Assembly (NCBI RefSeq): GCF_013408795.1
Contig: NZ_JACCCC010000001.1
Span: 6,572,001 to 6,636,000 of the forward strand
DNA length: 64,000 bases
DNA from: Spinactinospora alkalitolerans
Lineage (GTDB): Bacteria > Actinomycetota > Actinomycetes > Streptosporangiales > Streptosporangiaceae
Direction: 5' to 3'
Shown: in pieces, positions 37,186-44,404 of the stretch
Numbering within the stretch: the first letter of the stretch is position 1
Layout of the letters: every line of letters begins with the position of its first letter
The notes under the pieces: model-generated
What the model was told of the DNA's origin: nothing
Databases searched by the model: none
The model's input: only the letters and a program-made list of their open reading frames with translations
Position numbers and translations under genes: made by a program

Positions 37186-37740
37186 TTAGTGTTTAAGCCA
37201 GGGAGGGGTCCAGCCGTAGGACTCCGAGAGGTCTTCAATGGAGTCCTGGATGTTGCCGAGATCCGATCCAGAGTAAAGATCTTTTATTCGAGAAGCTAGA
37301 ACGTCGTTTACTGTTAAATCAGTATCGGGATTGCCGATATCCCTCCTTGCCTCGAGCACGAAGTCAGAGAACAACCTAAGTAGTATAGTCGGGGGTGCCG
37401 AATTGAAGCTCGCCTGCATGAAATTATTGAAGCTTCTAACTGCGCCGTCCGAGCCGTAGATGGTGATCCAGGTTCTAAAGTCCAATATTTTCTTGTTTAC
37501 CTCTTTAAGGTCCAGGTTTTCTCTTCCGTCCTTGTCTAACATCCTTCCAAATACATCAATAGCGGGCTTGTATGTATCATATTTTTTCTCTGAGATCCTA
37601 GACTCAAGATCACGAACCCTGCCTGCTTCTAATTCTTTAGTTTTTGTGGTCCGAGCGGAAAGCGCTGCGATTATAGCGGAGACCACGGCAGCTAAAGCCG
37701 CTGCAGCAGCGACGGTAAGAGTTACCCATACTGGCGTCAT
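37186..37740 (-). CDS. Membrane-anchored protein paired with the TIR effector
   Basis: A 184-residue protein of unknown family. One N-terminal membrane helix (VWVTLTVAAAAALAAVVSAI, residues 4-28) is followed by a short coiled-coil-like stretch (TKTKELEAGRVRDLESRISE) and a soluble domain with LRLFSDFVLEARRDIGNPD. No cyclic-nucleotide or enzyme motif is recognised. It is the first gene of a two-gene operon with the TIR protein and shares its low GC (a 60-base line counts 42% G+C). By position it may sense infection at the membrane or anchor the effector. Confidence 0.72.
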   Translation of the reverse strand: MTPVWVTLTVAAAAALAAVVSAIIAALSARTTKTKELEAGRVRDLESRISEKKYDTYKPAIDVFGRMLDKDGRENLDLKEVNKKILDFRTWITIYGSDGAVRSFNNFMQASFNSAPPTILLRLFSDFVLEARRDIGNPDTDLTVNDVLASRIKDLYSGSDLGNIQDSIEDLSESYGWTPPWLKH

Positions 37741-37793
37741 GTGCGTTTTCTTTGCCGAATCTGGCTATATGAGATCAAGGCGCCGGCGTGCTC

Positions 37794-37846
37794 CCGGCCG
37801 GGTGCTCGGGCTGCGGGCTGACGCCCGGTCCCGAGCACCCGGCCGG
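37794..37846. repeat. Long inverted repeat upstream of the defence pair
   Basis: Perfect 16-bp arms (37794-37809 and 37831-37846, CCGGCCGGGTGCTCGG and its complement) with a 21-base loop, starting about 50 bp upstream of the membrane-protein gene. GC-rich, in contrast with the AT-rich genes beside it. Could be a terminator for incoming transcription or a structured RNA. Confidence 0.55.
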
Positions 37847-37977
37847 AGGCACGTGGGGCAGGCCGGTGCCGGAGGAATCCCATCACGGTGTGATTCGCTC
37901 CAGCATCGCCAAAATTGACGTTTCCGGCAGGCGATCCGTTGGCCGCATCAGGCCATGGTTGCCGGCGTCCTCAGGTC

Positions 37978-38043
37978 CCGAGGCACTCGGTCGCGCGGCC
38001 CTGACTGTCTGTGCTCAGGCGCCGGCGCGACCGAGCACCTCGG
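37978..38043. repeat. Second long inverted repeat in the same non-coding block
   Basis: Arms of 19 bases (37978-37996 and 38025-38043) nearly complementary, with CTCGGTCGCGC and GCGCGACCGAG perfectly paired. The block 37741-38261 has no gene I can support. Confidence 0.5.
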
Positions 38044-38261
38044 ACCGAGGACCGTGGTTGCCCGCCGCTGTGGTTGCCGAGGGCGGGGCGTACCGTGGGT
38101 GCCGAAGGTTGCCCCACTCTGCTTCCTCCCGACTCGCCGCGCGGAGCCGACCGAAGAACGGGAATCAGGGAGCGCGGAACATGTGCGGAATGGTTGGAGT
38201 CACCGGACCGCCGAAAAGCAAAGTCCGCGCAGGTCAGCATGTGTCCGCTGGTTCAGTGACA

Positions 38262-38326
38262 GGCGGTCTTGAAAACCGCTAGGTCCTTACGGGGCCTCGT
38301 GGGTTCAAATCCCACACCCTCCGCCA
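38262..38326 (+). pseudogene. 3' part of a split tRNA-Ser(UGA) gene (right edge of island)
   Basis: Contains the anticodon arm (GCGGT-CTTGAAA-ACCGC, anticodon TGA), a variable arm, the T arm GTGGG-TTCAAAT-CCCAC, acceptor ACCCTCC, discriminator G and an encoded CCA. The acceptor 5' strand and a proper D arm are missing upstream, so it cannot fold as a full tRNA. Its own terminator follows, indicating the native chromosomal locus. Confidence 0.78.
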
Positions 38327-38334
38327 CCAGCACA

Positions 38335-38381
38335 GGAAACCCCCGCCGAACAGGCAAGACGTCGGATCGCCGGGGGTTTCC
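38335..38381 (+). terminator. Terminator after split tRNA-Ser
   Basis: Inverted repeat GGAAACCCCCG (38335-38345) and CGGGGGTTTCC (38371-38381), 9 bases after the tRNA CCA end, with TTTCC at its trailing edge. Confidence 0.65.
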
Positions 38382-38505
38382 GCGTGTCCAGGGGCAGGGC
38401 GGTCGGCGAACACGATCTCCGCCCGCCGACCGGGCGGGTCCGCGGCTGACCGTCCGACGTGTCCATCCCGACCGGCCGCCGCGCCTCCCCGATCGGTCGC
38501 TGCGC

Positions 38506-39045
38506 TCACGCACGGTCGCCCGGAGCGAGGGTGAAGGGGAGCCCGTCGGTCCGGCTGATCGCCTTGCGTGCCGCCTGGTGTCCGGCTCGACGGAAGACGC
38601 CGGGGAAGGAGTCGATGATGCTGTGCCGGGCCCGTCGGAGCACCACCCTGGTGGCGATGAGCGGGCGGTCGGCCTCGCCGAGCAGCGGGACGCCCCGGGC
38701 GAGCGCGTGGGCGAACGTCCCGGGGGCGTCGGCGTCGCCGGGCGGGAAGCGGAACCGGTGGCCGCGCACGGTCCCCGGTGCGCTCAGCACCATCTCCGTC
38801 CACGGCACGCCCGAGAGGGTGAGCAGGACGCCTTCGCCGACCGCGTCGGCGCAGTCCCGCAGCTCCTCCGGCGGCACGGCATCGTCGGCCGACCGGGACC
38901 AGTCCACGGCGTCGACGAACTCGAACCCGGGCGCGCCATCGGGCAGCGGCTCGAAGTCCACCGAGACGTCGGCGGTGCCGCCCTGGCAGCTCGGCCGGGC
39001 GTAGTGGACCCGGACGCCGCGCACGGCGCGCGGGGGAAACAGCAT
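38506..39045 (-). CDS. Hypothetical protein (possibly translation-factor domain-like)
   Basis: A 179-residue soluble protein. Segments VDFEPLPDGAPGFEFVDAV and the later ELRDCADAVGEGVLLTL recall domain IV of EF-G-like ribosomal-protection factors, and the C-terminal half (TFAHALARGVPLLGEADRPL) has a domain V-like look, but the match is weak and no GTPase is attached. ATG 39045 is chosen as the longest sensible start without running into the upstream promoter; no strong ribosome site. Confidence 0.55.
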   Translation of the reverse strand: MLFPPRAVRGVRVHYARPSCQGGTADVSVDFEPLPDGAPGFEFVDAVDWSRSADDAVPPEELRDCADAVGEGVLLTLSGVPWTEMVLSAPGTVRGHRFRFPPGDADAPGTFAHALARGVPLLGEADRPLIATRVVLRRARHSIIDSFPGVFRRAGHQAARKAISRTDGLPFTLAPGDRA

Positions 39046-39185
39046 GCGGCCCAGTGTCGCCGCCCGGCCCCGGCGCGGCAACGCCTTTCTCGACGGCGGA
39101 AAGCTCTCCGGTCGTATTCCCAGGTGAGGGGGTGCGGGAGGACAATCGGAGGGTAGTCCGTTTCGGCGCACATCGGGGGGACGCC

Positions 39186-39842
39186 ATGACTACTCCCACG
39201 GCCCAGAAATGGCACCTCAAGGGCGACTGGTTCGACGCGTGCAAATGCGAGGTCCCGTGCCCCTGCTCGTTCGCCCGGCCGCCGACCTACGGCGACTGCG
39301 ACGGCGTCCTGCTGTGGCACGTCCGCGAGGGCGACTACGGCGGCACCCGGCTCGACGGCCTCAACGTCGCGATGCTCGGCTCGTTCACCGGCAACGTGTG
39401 GAGTGGTGCCACCGACCGCTACGCCGCCGTCTTCATCGACGAGCGCGCCGACGAGAAACAGCGCGAAGCGCTGCAGACCATCTTCGGCGGCGAGGCCGGC
39501 GGCTGGCCGGCGCAGTTCGGCGCGATGTTCGACCCCGAGATGAGGGGAATGGAGTACGCCCCGATCGAGGCCTCGATCGCCGACGACCTCGCCGCGTGGA
39601 GCGTGCGGGTGCCGGGCAGGGCCGAGGCCGTGGTCGAGGCGCTGACCGGCCCGACCGCCGCGGAGGGCGCGCGGGTGCAGGTGCACAACCTCCCCGGGGC
39701 CGAGGTGGGGCCGGGGCAGGGCGCCGCGACCTGGGGCATGGCCACCACCGACCGCGCCGACGCCTTCGGCTTCCAATGGGACCGCTCCGGCCGCTCCAGC
39801 AAGCTCATCCCGTTCGACTGGTCCGGGCCGGACGGGTCCTGA
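39186..39842 (+). CDS. DUF1326 domain protein
   Basis: A 218-residue DUF1326 protein: WHLKGDWFDACKCEVPCPCSF near the start with the conserved CxCxxPCPC cysteine cluster, then GDCDGVLLWHVREGDYGG, and a GGEAGGWPAQFGAMF segment. The cysteines suggest metal binding. It is immediately followed by a DUF2182 membrane protein, a pairing seen widely in bacteria, so they likely act together. Biochemical role unknown. Confidence 0.9.
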   Translation: MTTPTAQKWHLKGDWFDACKCEVPCPCSFARPPTYGDCDGVLLWHVREGDYGGTRLDGLNVAMLGSFTGNVWSGATDRYAAVFIDERADEKQREALQTIFGGEAGGWPAQFGAMFDPEMRGMEYAPIEASIADDLAAWSVRVPGRAEAVVEALTGPTAAEGARVQVHNLPGAEVGPGQGAATWGMATTDRADAFGFQWDRSGRSSKLIPFDWSGPDGS

Positions 39843-39843
39843 G

Positions 39844-40653
39844 GTGGTCCGGCGGACGCAGGTGCGCGGCGTGCCCCCGCCGCGCACGTGGTCGAGGGCC
39901 GAGCTGCTCCTGGCCGGGACCCTGCTCGCGCTGGCGGCGGCCGCCTGGCTGCTCACCGGCGGCCTGGCCATGCCCGGCATGCGGATGGGGATCCTCACCG
40001 GGGCGCACCCGATGGAGCCGGATCCGCGGTCGCCGCTGATCGCCTTCGGCCTGTTCCTGCTCACCTGGGTCGTGATGATGGCGGCGATGATGCTGCCCGG
40101 CATCGCCCCGTTCATGGTGGGGGTCAGCCGGCTCATCAGGGCGCGCGCCAGACCCGGCACCCTGCCCGCGTTGACGGTCGGCTACCTGCTCGTGTGGGGT
40201 GCGGTCGGGGTACTCGGTTACCTCGTCGTGCGCGGATTCGACGCCGTCGCCATGGGAGGGGACGCGATCGCCGTGCGCGCGGGGGCCGCCGTGCTGCTCA
40301 TCGCTGGCGCCTACCAGTTCACGCCGCTCAAGCGGTGGTGCCTGGTGCGCTGCCGGTCGCCGCTGGCGCTGGTCGTCAGGTACGCGGACCAGGCCGTCCG
40401 GAGCAGGAGAGGGGCGCTGCTGGTCGGCGTCGGCCACGGCGGCTACTGCCTCGGCTGCTGCTGGGCGCTGATGGCGGTCCTGCTGGCCGCGGGGGTGATG
40501 AGCCTGGCCTGGATGGCCGGCATCGCCGCGGTGATCGTGGTGGAGAAGGTCCTGCCCGGCGGTGAGCTGTTCGGCCGCGCGTTCGGCGCGCTGCTGGCCG
40601 GCATGGGCGCGCTCCTGCTGGTCGCGCCCGGACTGGTGACGGCGGCGGCGTAG
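39844..40653 (+). CDS. DUF2182 integral membrane protein
   Basis: A 269-residue polytopic membrane protein with about seven hydrophobic segments and the DUF2182 signatures: FLLTWVVMMAAMMLPGIAPF near residue 75, AGAYQFTPLKRWCLVRCRSP near residue 160 and GGYCLGCCWALM near residue 200. The methionine- and cysteine-rich membrane motifs (MPGMRMG, CLGCCW) suggest copper or other soft-metal handling. GTG start lies one base after the DUF1326 stop. Confidence 0.9.
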   Translation: MVRRTQVRGVPPPRTWSRAELLLAGTLLALAAAAWLLTGGLAMPGMRMGILTGAHPMEPDPRSPLIAFGLFLLTWVVMMAAMMLPGIAPFMVGVSRLIRARARPGTLPALTVGYLLVWGAVGVLGYLVVRGFDAVAMGGDAIAVRAGAAVLLIAGAYQFTPLKRWCLVRCRSPLALVVRYADQAVRSRRGALLVGVGHGGYCLGCCWALMAVLLAAGVMSLAWMAGIAAVIVVEKVLPGGELFGRAFGALLAGMGALLLVAPGLVTAAA

Positions 40654-40722
40654 CGGCCGCGTTCGCCGATCGAATGGGAGCGCTTCCAGGCGGATCGGCG
40701 CGCGGGCGTAGGATCGGTCCCC

Positions 40723-41700
40723 ATGGAGAAACGCAAGCTCGGTAGGACCGGCAGGGACGTCGGCGCGGTGGGGTTCGGCGCGTGGCAGATCGGCGCCTCG
40801 TGGGGCGACGTCAGCGAGGACGACGCGCTGACGGCGCTGCGCGCGGCGGTCGACGCCGGCGTCACCTTCATCGACACCGCCGACGTGTACGGCGACGGCC
40901 GCAGCGAGCGGCTGGTCGGGCGAGTGCTCAAGGAGCATCCCGAACTGACGGTGGCCACGAAGATGGGGCGGCGCGTCGACCAGGAGTCCGCCGCCTACAA
41001 CCCGGAGAACTTCCGGGCCTGGAACGACCGCTCCCGCGCCAACCTGGGCGTGGACACCATCGACCTGGTGCAGCTGCACTGCCCGCCCACGGCCGTGTAC
41101 TCGGTCGACGCGGTGTTCGACGACCTGGACGCGATGGTCGCCGAGGGGCGCATCCGCGCCTACGGGGTGAGCGTGGAGACCTGCGCCCAGGCCCTGGCCG
41201 CCATCGAGCGCCCGGGCGTGGCCGGCGTGCAGATCATCCTGAACGCGTTCCGCCACAAGCCCCTGGAGGAGGTGCTGCCCGCGGCCCGCTCGGCCGGGGT
41301 CGGCATCATCGCCCGGGTCCCGCTGGCCAGCGGCCTGCTCTCGGGCAGGTACACCGCCGTCACCACGTTCGCCGACGACGACCACCGCACCTTCAACCGC
41401 GCCGGCGAGGCCTTCGACGTGGGCGAGACGTTCTCCGGCGTGGACTACGAGACCGGCCTGGCCGCGGTGGAGCGCATCCGGGAGCTGATCCCCGAAGGTA
41501 TGACCATGGCCCAGTTCGCGCTGCGCTGGATCCTGGACCAGCCGGGCGTGAGCACGGTGATCCCGGGCGCCCGCAACGCCGAGCAGGCGCGCGGCAACGC
41601 CGCGGCCGCCGGGTTCGCCCCGCTGCCCGAGTCGGTGCACGCCGCGGTGCGCGACATCTACGACGAGCTGGTCCGCCCCCAGGTGCACCACCGCTGGTGA
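40723..41700 (+). CDS. Aldo/keto reductase
   Basis: A 325-residue NADPH-dependent TIM-barrel reductase. The tetrad is visible: Asp and Tyr in FIDTADVYGDG near residue 52, Lys in VATKMG near residue 84, and His in DLVQLHCPP near residue 115. The C-terminal cofactor-binding segment reads STVIPGARNAEQARGN. Substrate not predictable. Ends with a stem-loop terminator. Confidence 0.92.
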   Translation: MEKRKLGRTGRDVGAVGFGAWQIGASWGDVSEDDALTALRAAVDAGVTFIDTADVYGDGRSERLVGRVLKEHPELTVATKMGRRVDQESAAYNPENFRAWNDRSRANLGVDTIDLVQLHCPPTAVYSVDAVFDDLDAMVAEGRIRAYGVSVETCAQALAAIERPGVAGVQIILNAFRHKPLEEVLPAARSAGVGIIARVPLASGLLSGRYTAVTTFADDDHRTFNRAGEAFDVGETFSGVDYETGLAAVERIRELIPEGMTMAQFALRWILDQPGVSTVIPGARNAEQARGNAAAAGFAPLPESVHAAVRDIYDELVRPQVHHRW

Positions 41701-41757
41701 CCGCGGACGGGTGGGTCCGCATCGGCGGTCGGCCACCGGTGCCGCGCCGCGTAGAAC

Positions 41758-41787
41758 GGCCCCTCGAAACCCGTGTTCCGAGGGGCC
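41758..41787 (+). terminator. Terminator after aldo/keto reductase
   Basis: Stem GGCCCCTCG (41758-41766) and CGAGGGGCC (41779-41787) with a 12-base loop, about 60 bp after the stop codon. Confidence 0.6.
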
Positions 41788-41810
41788 GCCGCATGTCTTG
41801 GCACAGGACT

Positions 41811-41942
41811 CCACGTCCGCGGGGAACGCGCGCCGTTCTCGGCCGGGAACGAGAGGTGTCCGAGGTCGGGGCTGCGCGAGTCCCGGACATCGACCGTGCC
41901 GGACTTCGGTGCTCGGACCGCGACACAGCTGCCCGCGGGCAC
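41811..41942 (-). pseudogene. DUF397 remnant
   Basis: A minus-strand frame reads SCVAVRAPKSGTVDVRDSRS then PDLGHLSF, the central motif of DUF397 proteins (CVEVA...VAVRDSK.P....L.F), but both ends are degenerate and there is no HTH partner. Probably a decayed copy. The rest of 41943-42042 has an R3-like edge only. Confidence 0.5.
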
Positions 41943-42042
41943 TGCGAGTACTGAGGTCTGCGGAAGCCGCGTGGCCCGGGTTCTCTCGCCGGCGCTTCTT
42001 GGCCTTATCGGGCTTATTCGAGCGATTTCGACCCCCGCAAGG

Positions 42043-42396
42043 TCAAGATCGGCGGGACTGGTCGGCCGCGCTCACCTCGTCGCCGGTCCCGTCGGCCTCG
42101 GCGGCGGCCAGCAGCGCGGCCAGCACCCCGGGGAACCGATCGTCGAGGTCGGCCCGGCGCAGCCGGACGAAGCAGCGGGTGCCCTCCTGGCGGGTCCGCG
42201 TGACCCCGGCGTCGCGCAACACCTTCAGGTGGTGGCTCAGCGTGGACTTGGCGACGGGCGCGCGCAGCTCCCCCCACCCCCGCTCCCGGTCGTCGGAGAG
42301 CACCCGCACCAGTCCGATCCGGACGGGGTCGCCGAGTGCGGTCAGCAGGCGCGTCAGCGTGATCTCGGCGATGTCGGGGTGGCGCTGCTCCTTCAT
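42043..42396 (-). CDS. ArsR family transcriptional regulator
   Basis: A 117-residue winged-helix regulator: LLTALGDPVRIGLVRVLSDD, the recognition region VAKSTLSHHLKVLRDAGVTR and a beta-wing TRTRQEGTRCFVRLR. The cysteine metal sites of ArsR/SmtB are absent, so it probably senses something else. It is divergent from an SDR gene that it likely controls. The last codons (DQSRRS) come from the edge of repeat R3; the TetR at 43513 ends the same way. Confidence 0.88.
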   Translation of the reverse strand: MKEQRHPDIAEITLTRLLTALGDPVRIGLVRVLSDDRERGWGELRAPVAKSTLSHHLKVLRDAGVTRTRQEGTRCFVRLRRADLDDRFPGVLAALLAAAEADGTGDEVSAADQSRRS

Positions 42397-42410
42397 GTTC
42401 CCATGATAAC

Positions 42411-42430
42411 TTCATTCGGTATTCGATGAA
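42411..42430. promoter_or_regulatory. Candidate ArsR operator
   Basis: Imperfect inverted repeat TTCATTCGGT-ATTCGATGAA between the ArsR and SDR genes; outer TTCAT/ATGAA pair perfectly. Confidence 0.35.
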
Positions 42431-42450
42431 CTTCGAACGAAGGAGTCACC

Positions 42451-43221
42451 GTGAGCGCAGCAGAACCGGCGGCCGGCGACCTCGCCGGCCGGGCCGCGAT
42501 CGTGACCGGGGCCGGATCCGGGATCGGGCGCGCCACCGCCGTCGCGTTCGCCCGGGCCGGAGCCGACGTCCTCGGCGTGGGGCGCCGGGCCGAGGCCCTC
42601 GCGGACACCGCGCGGCTGCACCCGGGCATCACCGCCTTCCCCGCCGACCTCCGGGAGGAGGACGCGGCCGAATCGGTCGTCGGCGCCGCGGTCGAGCGGT
42701 GGGGCCGGGTCGACGTGCTGGTGAACAACGCGGGGGCGACCGCCCCGATGCCGCTGGCCGAGGTCACGGCCTCGCGCGTCGCCGACCTGATGGGCCTCAA
42801 CGTCACCGCGCCCAGCCTGCTCGCCCGCGCCGCGCTGGAGCACCTGCGGGCCTCGCGGGGCGCGATCGTGAACGTGTCCAGCACCTACGGGCACCGCCCC
42901 ATGCCGGGCGCCGCCCACTACGCCGCCTCAAAGGCCGCGCTGGAGCAGCTCACCCGCAGCTGGGCGCTGGAACTGGCTCCGCACCGGATCCGGGTCAACG
43001 CCGTCGCCCCCGGCCCCACCGAGAGCGAGGCCCTCGCGGCCGCAGGTCTGCCCGACGACGCGATCGAGCGGATCAAGAGCGACGAGGCCGACCGCATCCC
43101 GCTGGGGCGGCGCGGCGAGCCGGTCGAGGTCGCCGCCTGGATCCTGCGCCTGGCCGACGCGCACACGGCCTGGTTGACCGGCCAGATCCTTACGGTCGAC
43201 GGAGGACTTGAGCTGACCTGA
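42451..43221 (+). CDS. Short-chain dehydrogenase/reductase
   Basis: A 256-residue classical SDR. TGAGSGIG near residue 21, NNAG near residue 92, the catalytic serine in NVSSTYGH near residue 140 and YAASK near residue 152 are all intact. GTG 42451 has AAGGAG 6 bases upstream. Regulated with the divergent ArsR protein. Substrate unknown. Confidence 0.9.
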   Translation: MSAAEPAAGDLAGRAAIVTGAGSGIGRATAVAFARAGADVLGVGRRAEALADTARLHPGITAFPADLREEDAAESVVGAAVERWGRVDVLVNNAGATAPMPLAEVTASRVADLMGLNVTAPSLLARAALEHLRASRGAIVNVSSTYGHRPMPGAAHYAASKAALEQLTRSWALELAPHRIRVNAVAPGPTESEALAAAGLPDDAIERIKSDEADRIPLGRRGEPVEVAAWILRLADAHTAWLTGQILTVDGGLELT

Positions 43222-43233
43222 CTCGGCTGTCGT

Positions 43234-43530
43234 CCCGGCGGTCTTGACCTCCACAAGGTCGACTCGGGTCTCAACCTCGGCCACCGGGGGTCTTTGACAT
43301 CAGCCCCGGGTGGGATCCGCGGTGACTGGACGACGGTGCACGCCGTCCCCGGCCTCAGGGGGTCTTGTGACCTCAGCCGCAGGTGGGATCCGCGGTGACT
43401 GGGCGATCCTCTCGCGTGGCCGAAGGCCCCTGGACAGAAATCGCCCACCCGCACGCCATCCCTCCTGGGGCGGGCCTTCACAACCCCCGGTGATCGAGGT
43501 TGAATCTCAAGGTCAAGGTCGGCGGGACTG
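43234..43530. repeat. Intergenic repeat R3, copy b
   Basis: Fills the gap between the SDR and TetR genes. It contains an internal direct duplication (GGTGGGATCCGCGGTGACTG-like blocks near 43306 and 43381), then a hairpin with GGGCGAT/ATCGCCC arms, the GCACGCCATCCCTCCTGGGGC block and an AATCTCAAGGTCAAGG edge. It supplies the last codons of the TetR gene. Confidence 0.7.
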
Positions 43531-44328
43531 GTCGGTCCCGCTGCCCGCGCGCGCGTCGATGAGGGCGCCGAGGCCGTCGAGGACGCGGCGGAGCCCGAAC
43601 TCGTAGGCGTGGTCGGGGCCGTAGGCCCCCTGGTGGGCGGCTCCGGCGGCGCCGCCCACGCGCGCGGCGACGGGGTACCTGGTCTCGTCGAACACCCGGG
43701 CGAGCAGTGGTTGGTTGGCCTCCCACCACTGCTCGTCGTCCATGGCGCTGTCGTGCCGGGCGCCGCGCACGTCGGCCGCCATCCTGGCCGTGGTCTGGAC
43801 GAAGCCGAGCAGGTAGGTGAGGGCGGCGTCCATCTCGACGTCGGTGAGCCCCAGCCCGTCGAACGCCGCGAGCTCGTGCTCGTACTTGGCCATGACGCCG
43901 GGCCCCAGCGGCGGCCGCACGGTCGAGACCCGAGCGGCCCAGGGGTGCCGCTCGAACAGCTCCCGGTTCTCGCGCGCCACCCCCTCGACCCGCGCGCGCC
44001 ACGGTTCGCCGGTCCGGTCGGTGCGCGGCATCCGGCCGTAGACGGTGTCGAGCATGAGGTCCAGGAGCTCGGCCTTGCCGGGCACGTAGGTGTAGAGCGA
44101 CATGGGGACGACGCCGAGGGCCTGGGCGACCTTGCGCATCGTCACCGACTCCAGGCCGGCCTCGTCGGCGATCCCGATCGCCGCGTCGACGACCTCGTCG
44201 ACCGTGCGCCCCTGCCTGGGGCCGCGCCCCGACGTGCCGCGGCCGGGCTCCCGCCACAGCAGCTCCAGGGTACGGGCGGGATCGCCTGCGCTACTGCGTT
44301 CGATGGGCACGGGAACATTTTCGCACAC
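43513..44328 (-). CDS. TetR/AcrR family regulator with TetR_C domain
   Basis: A 271-residue repressor: HTH region SVTMRKVAQALGVVPMSLYT and the VPGKAELLDLMLDTVYG helix typical of TetR proteins with the tetracycline-repressor-like C-terminal domain. It is divergent from a VOC-family gene with four evenly spaced GTAC sites between them. The first GTG at 44328 gives MCENVPV; GTG 44310 is an alternative. The C-terminal DQSRRP is encoded by repeat R3. Confidence 0.87.
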   Translation of the reverse strand: MCENVPVPIERSSAGDPARTLELLWREPGRGTSGRGPRQGRTVDEVVDAAIGIADEAGLESVTMRKVAQALGVVPMSLYTYVPGKAELLDLMLDTVYGRMPRTDRTGEPWRARVEGVARENRELFERHPWAARVSTVRPPLGPGVMAKYEHELAAFDGLGLTDVEMDAALTYLLGFVQTTARMAADVRGARHDSAMDDEQWWEANQPLLARVFDETRYPVAARVGGAAGAAHQGAYGPDHAYEFGLRRVLDGLGALIDARAGSGTDQSRRP

Positions 44329-44336
44329 AGAACGTT

Positions 44337-44361
44337 GTACCTAGTACTCTGTACTTCGTAC
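44337..44361. promoter_or_regulatory. TetR operator array: four GTAC at 7-bp spacing
   Basis: GTAC begins at 44337, 44344, 44351 and 44358, each separated by three bases. Overlapping dyads such as GTAC-CTA-GTAC and TGTAC-TTC-GTACA result. Location in the divergent TetR/VOC promoter region suggests cooperative repressor binding. Confidence 0.55.
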
Positions 44362-44404
44362 ATCGATTGCTCGTCCCACCCGCGAACACCCGAGGAGCCC
44401 CACC

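Noticed and set aside
36283-37740. Calling the TIR pair a known Thoeris, CBASS or Pycsar system
   Set aside because: No ThsA-like, CD-NTase or pyrimidine cyclase gene is adjacent, and the membrane protein shows no cyclic-nucleotide-binding motif.
28495-38261. Search for an integrase or recombinase that would mobilise the island
   Set aside because: No tyrosine or serine recombinase frame is recognisable; only an IS256 fragment remains, so the element is not claimed to be mobile now.
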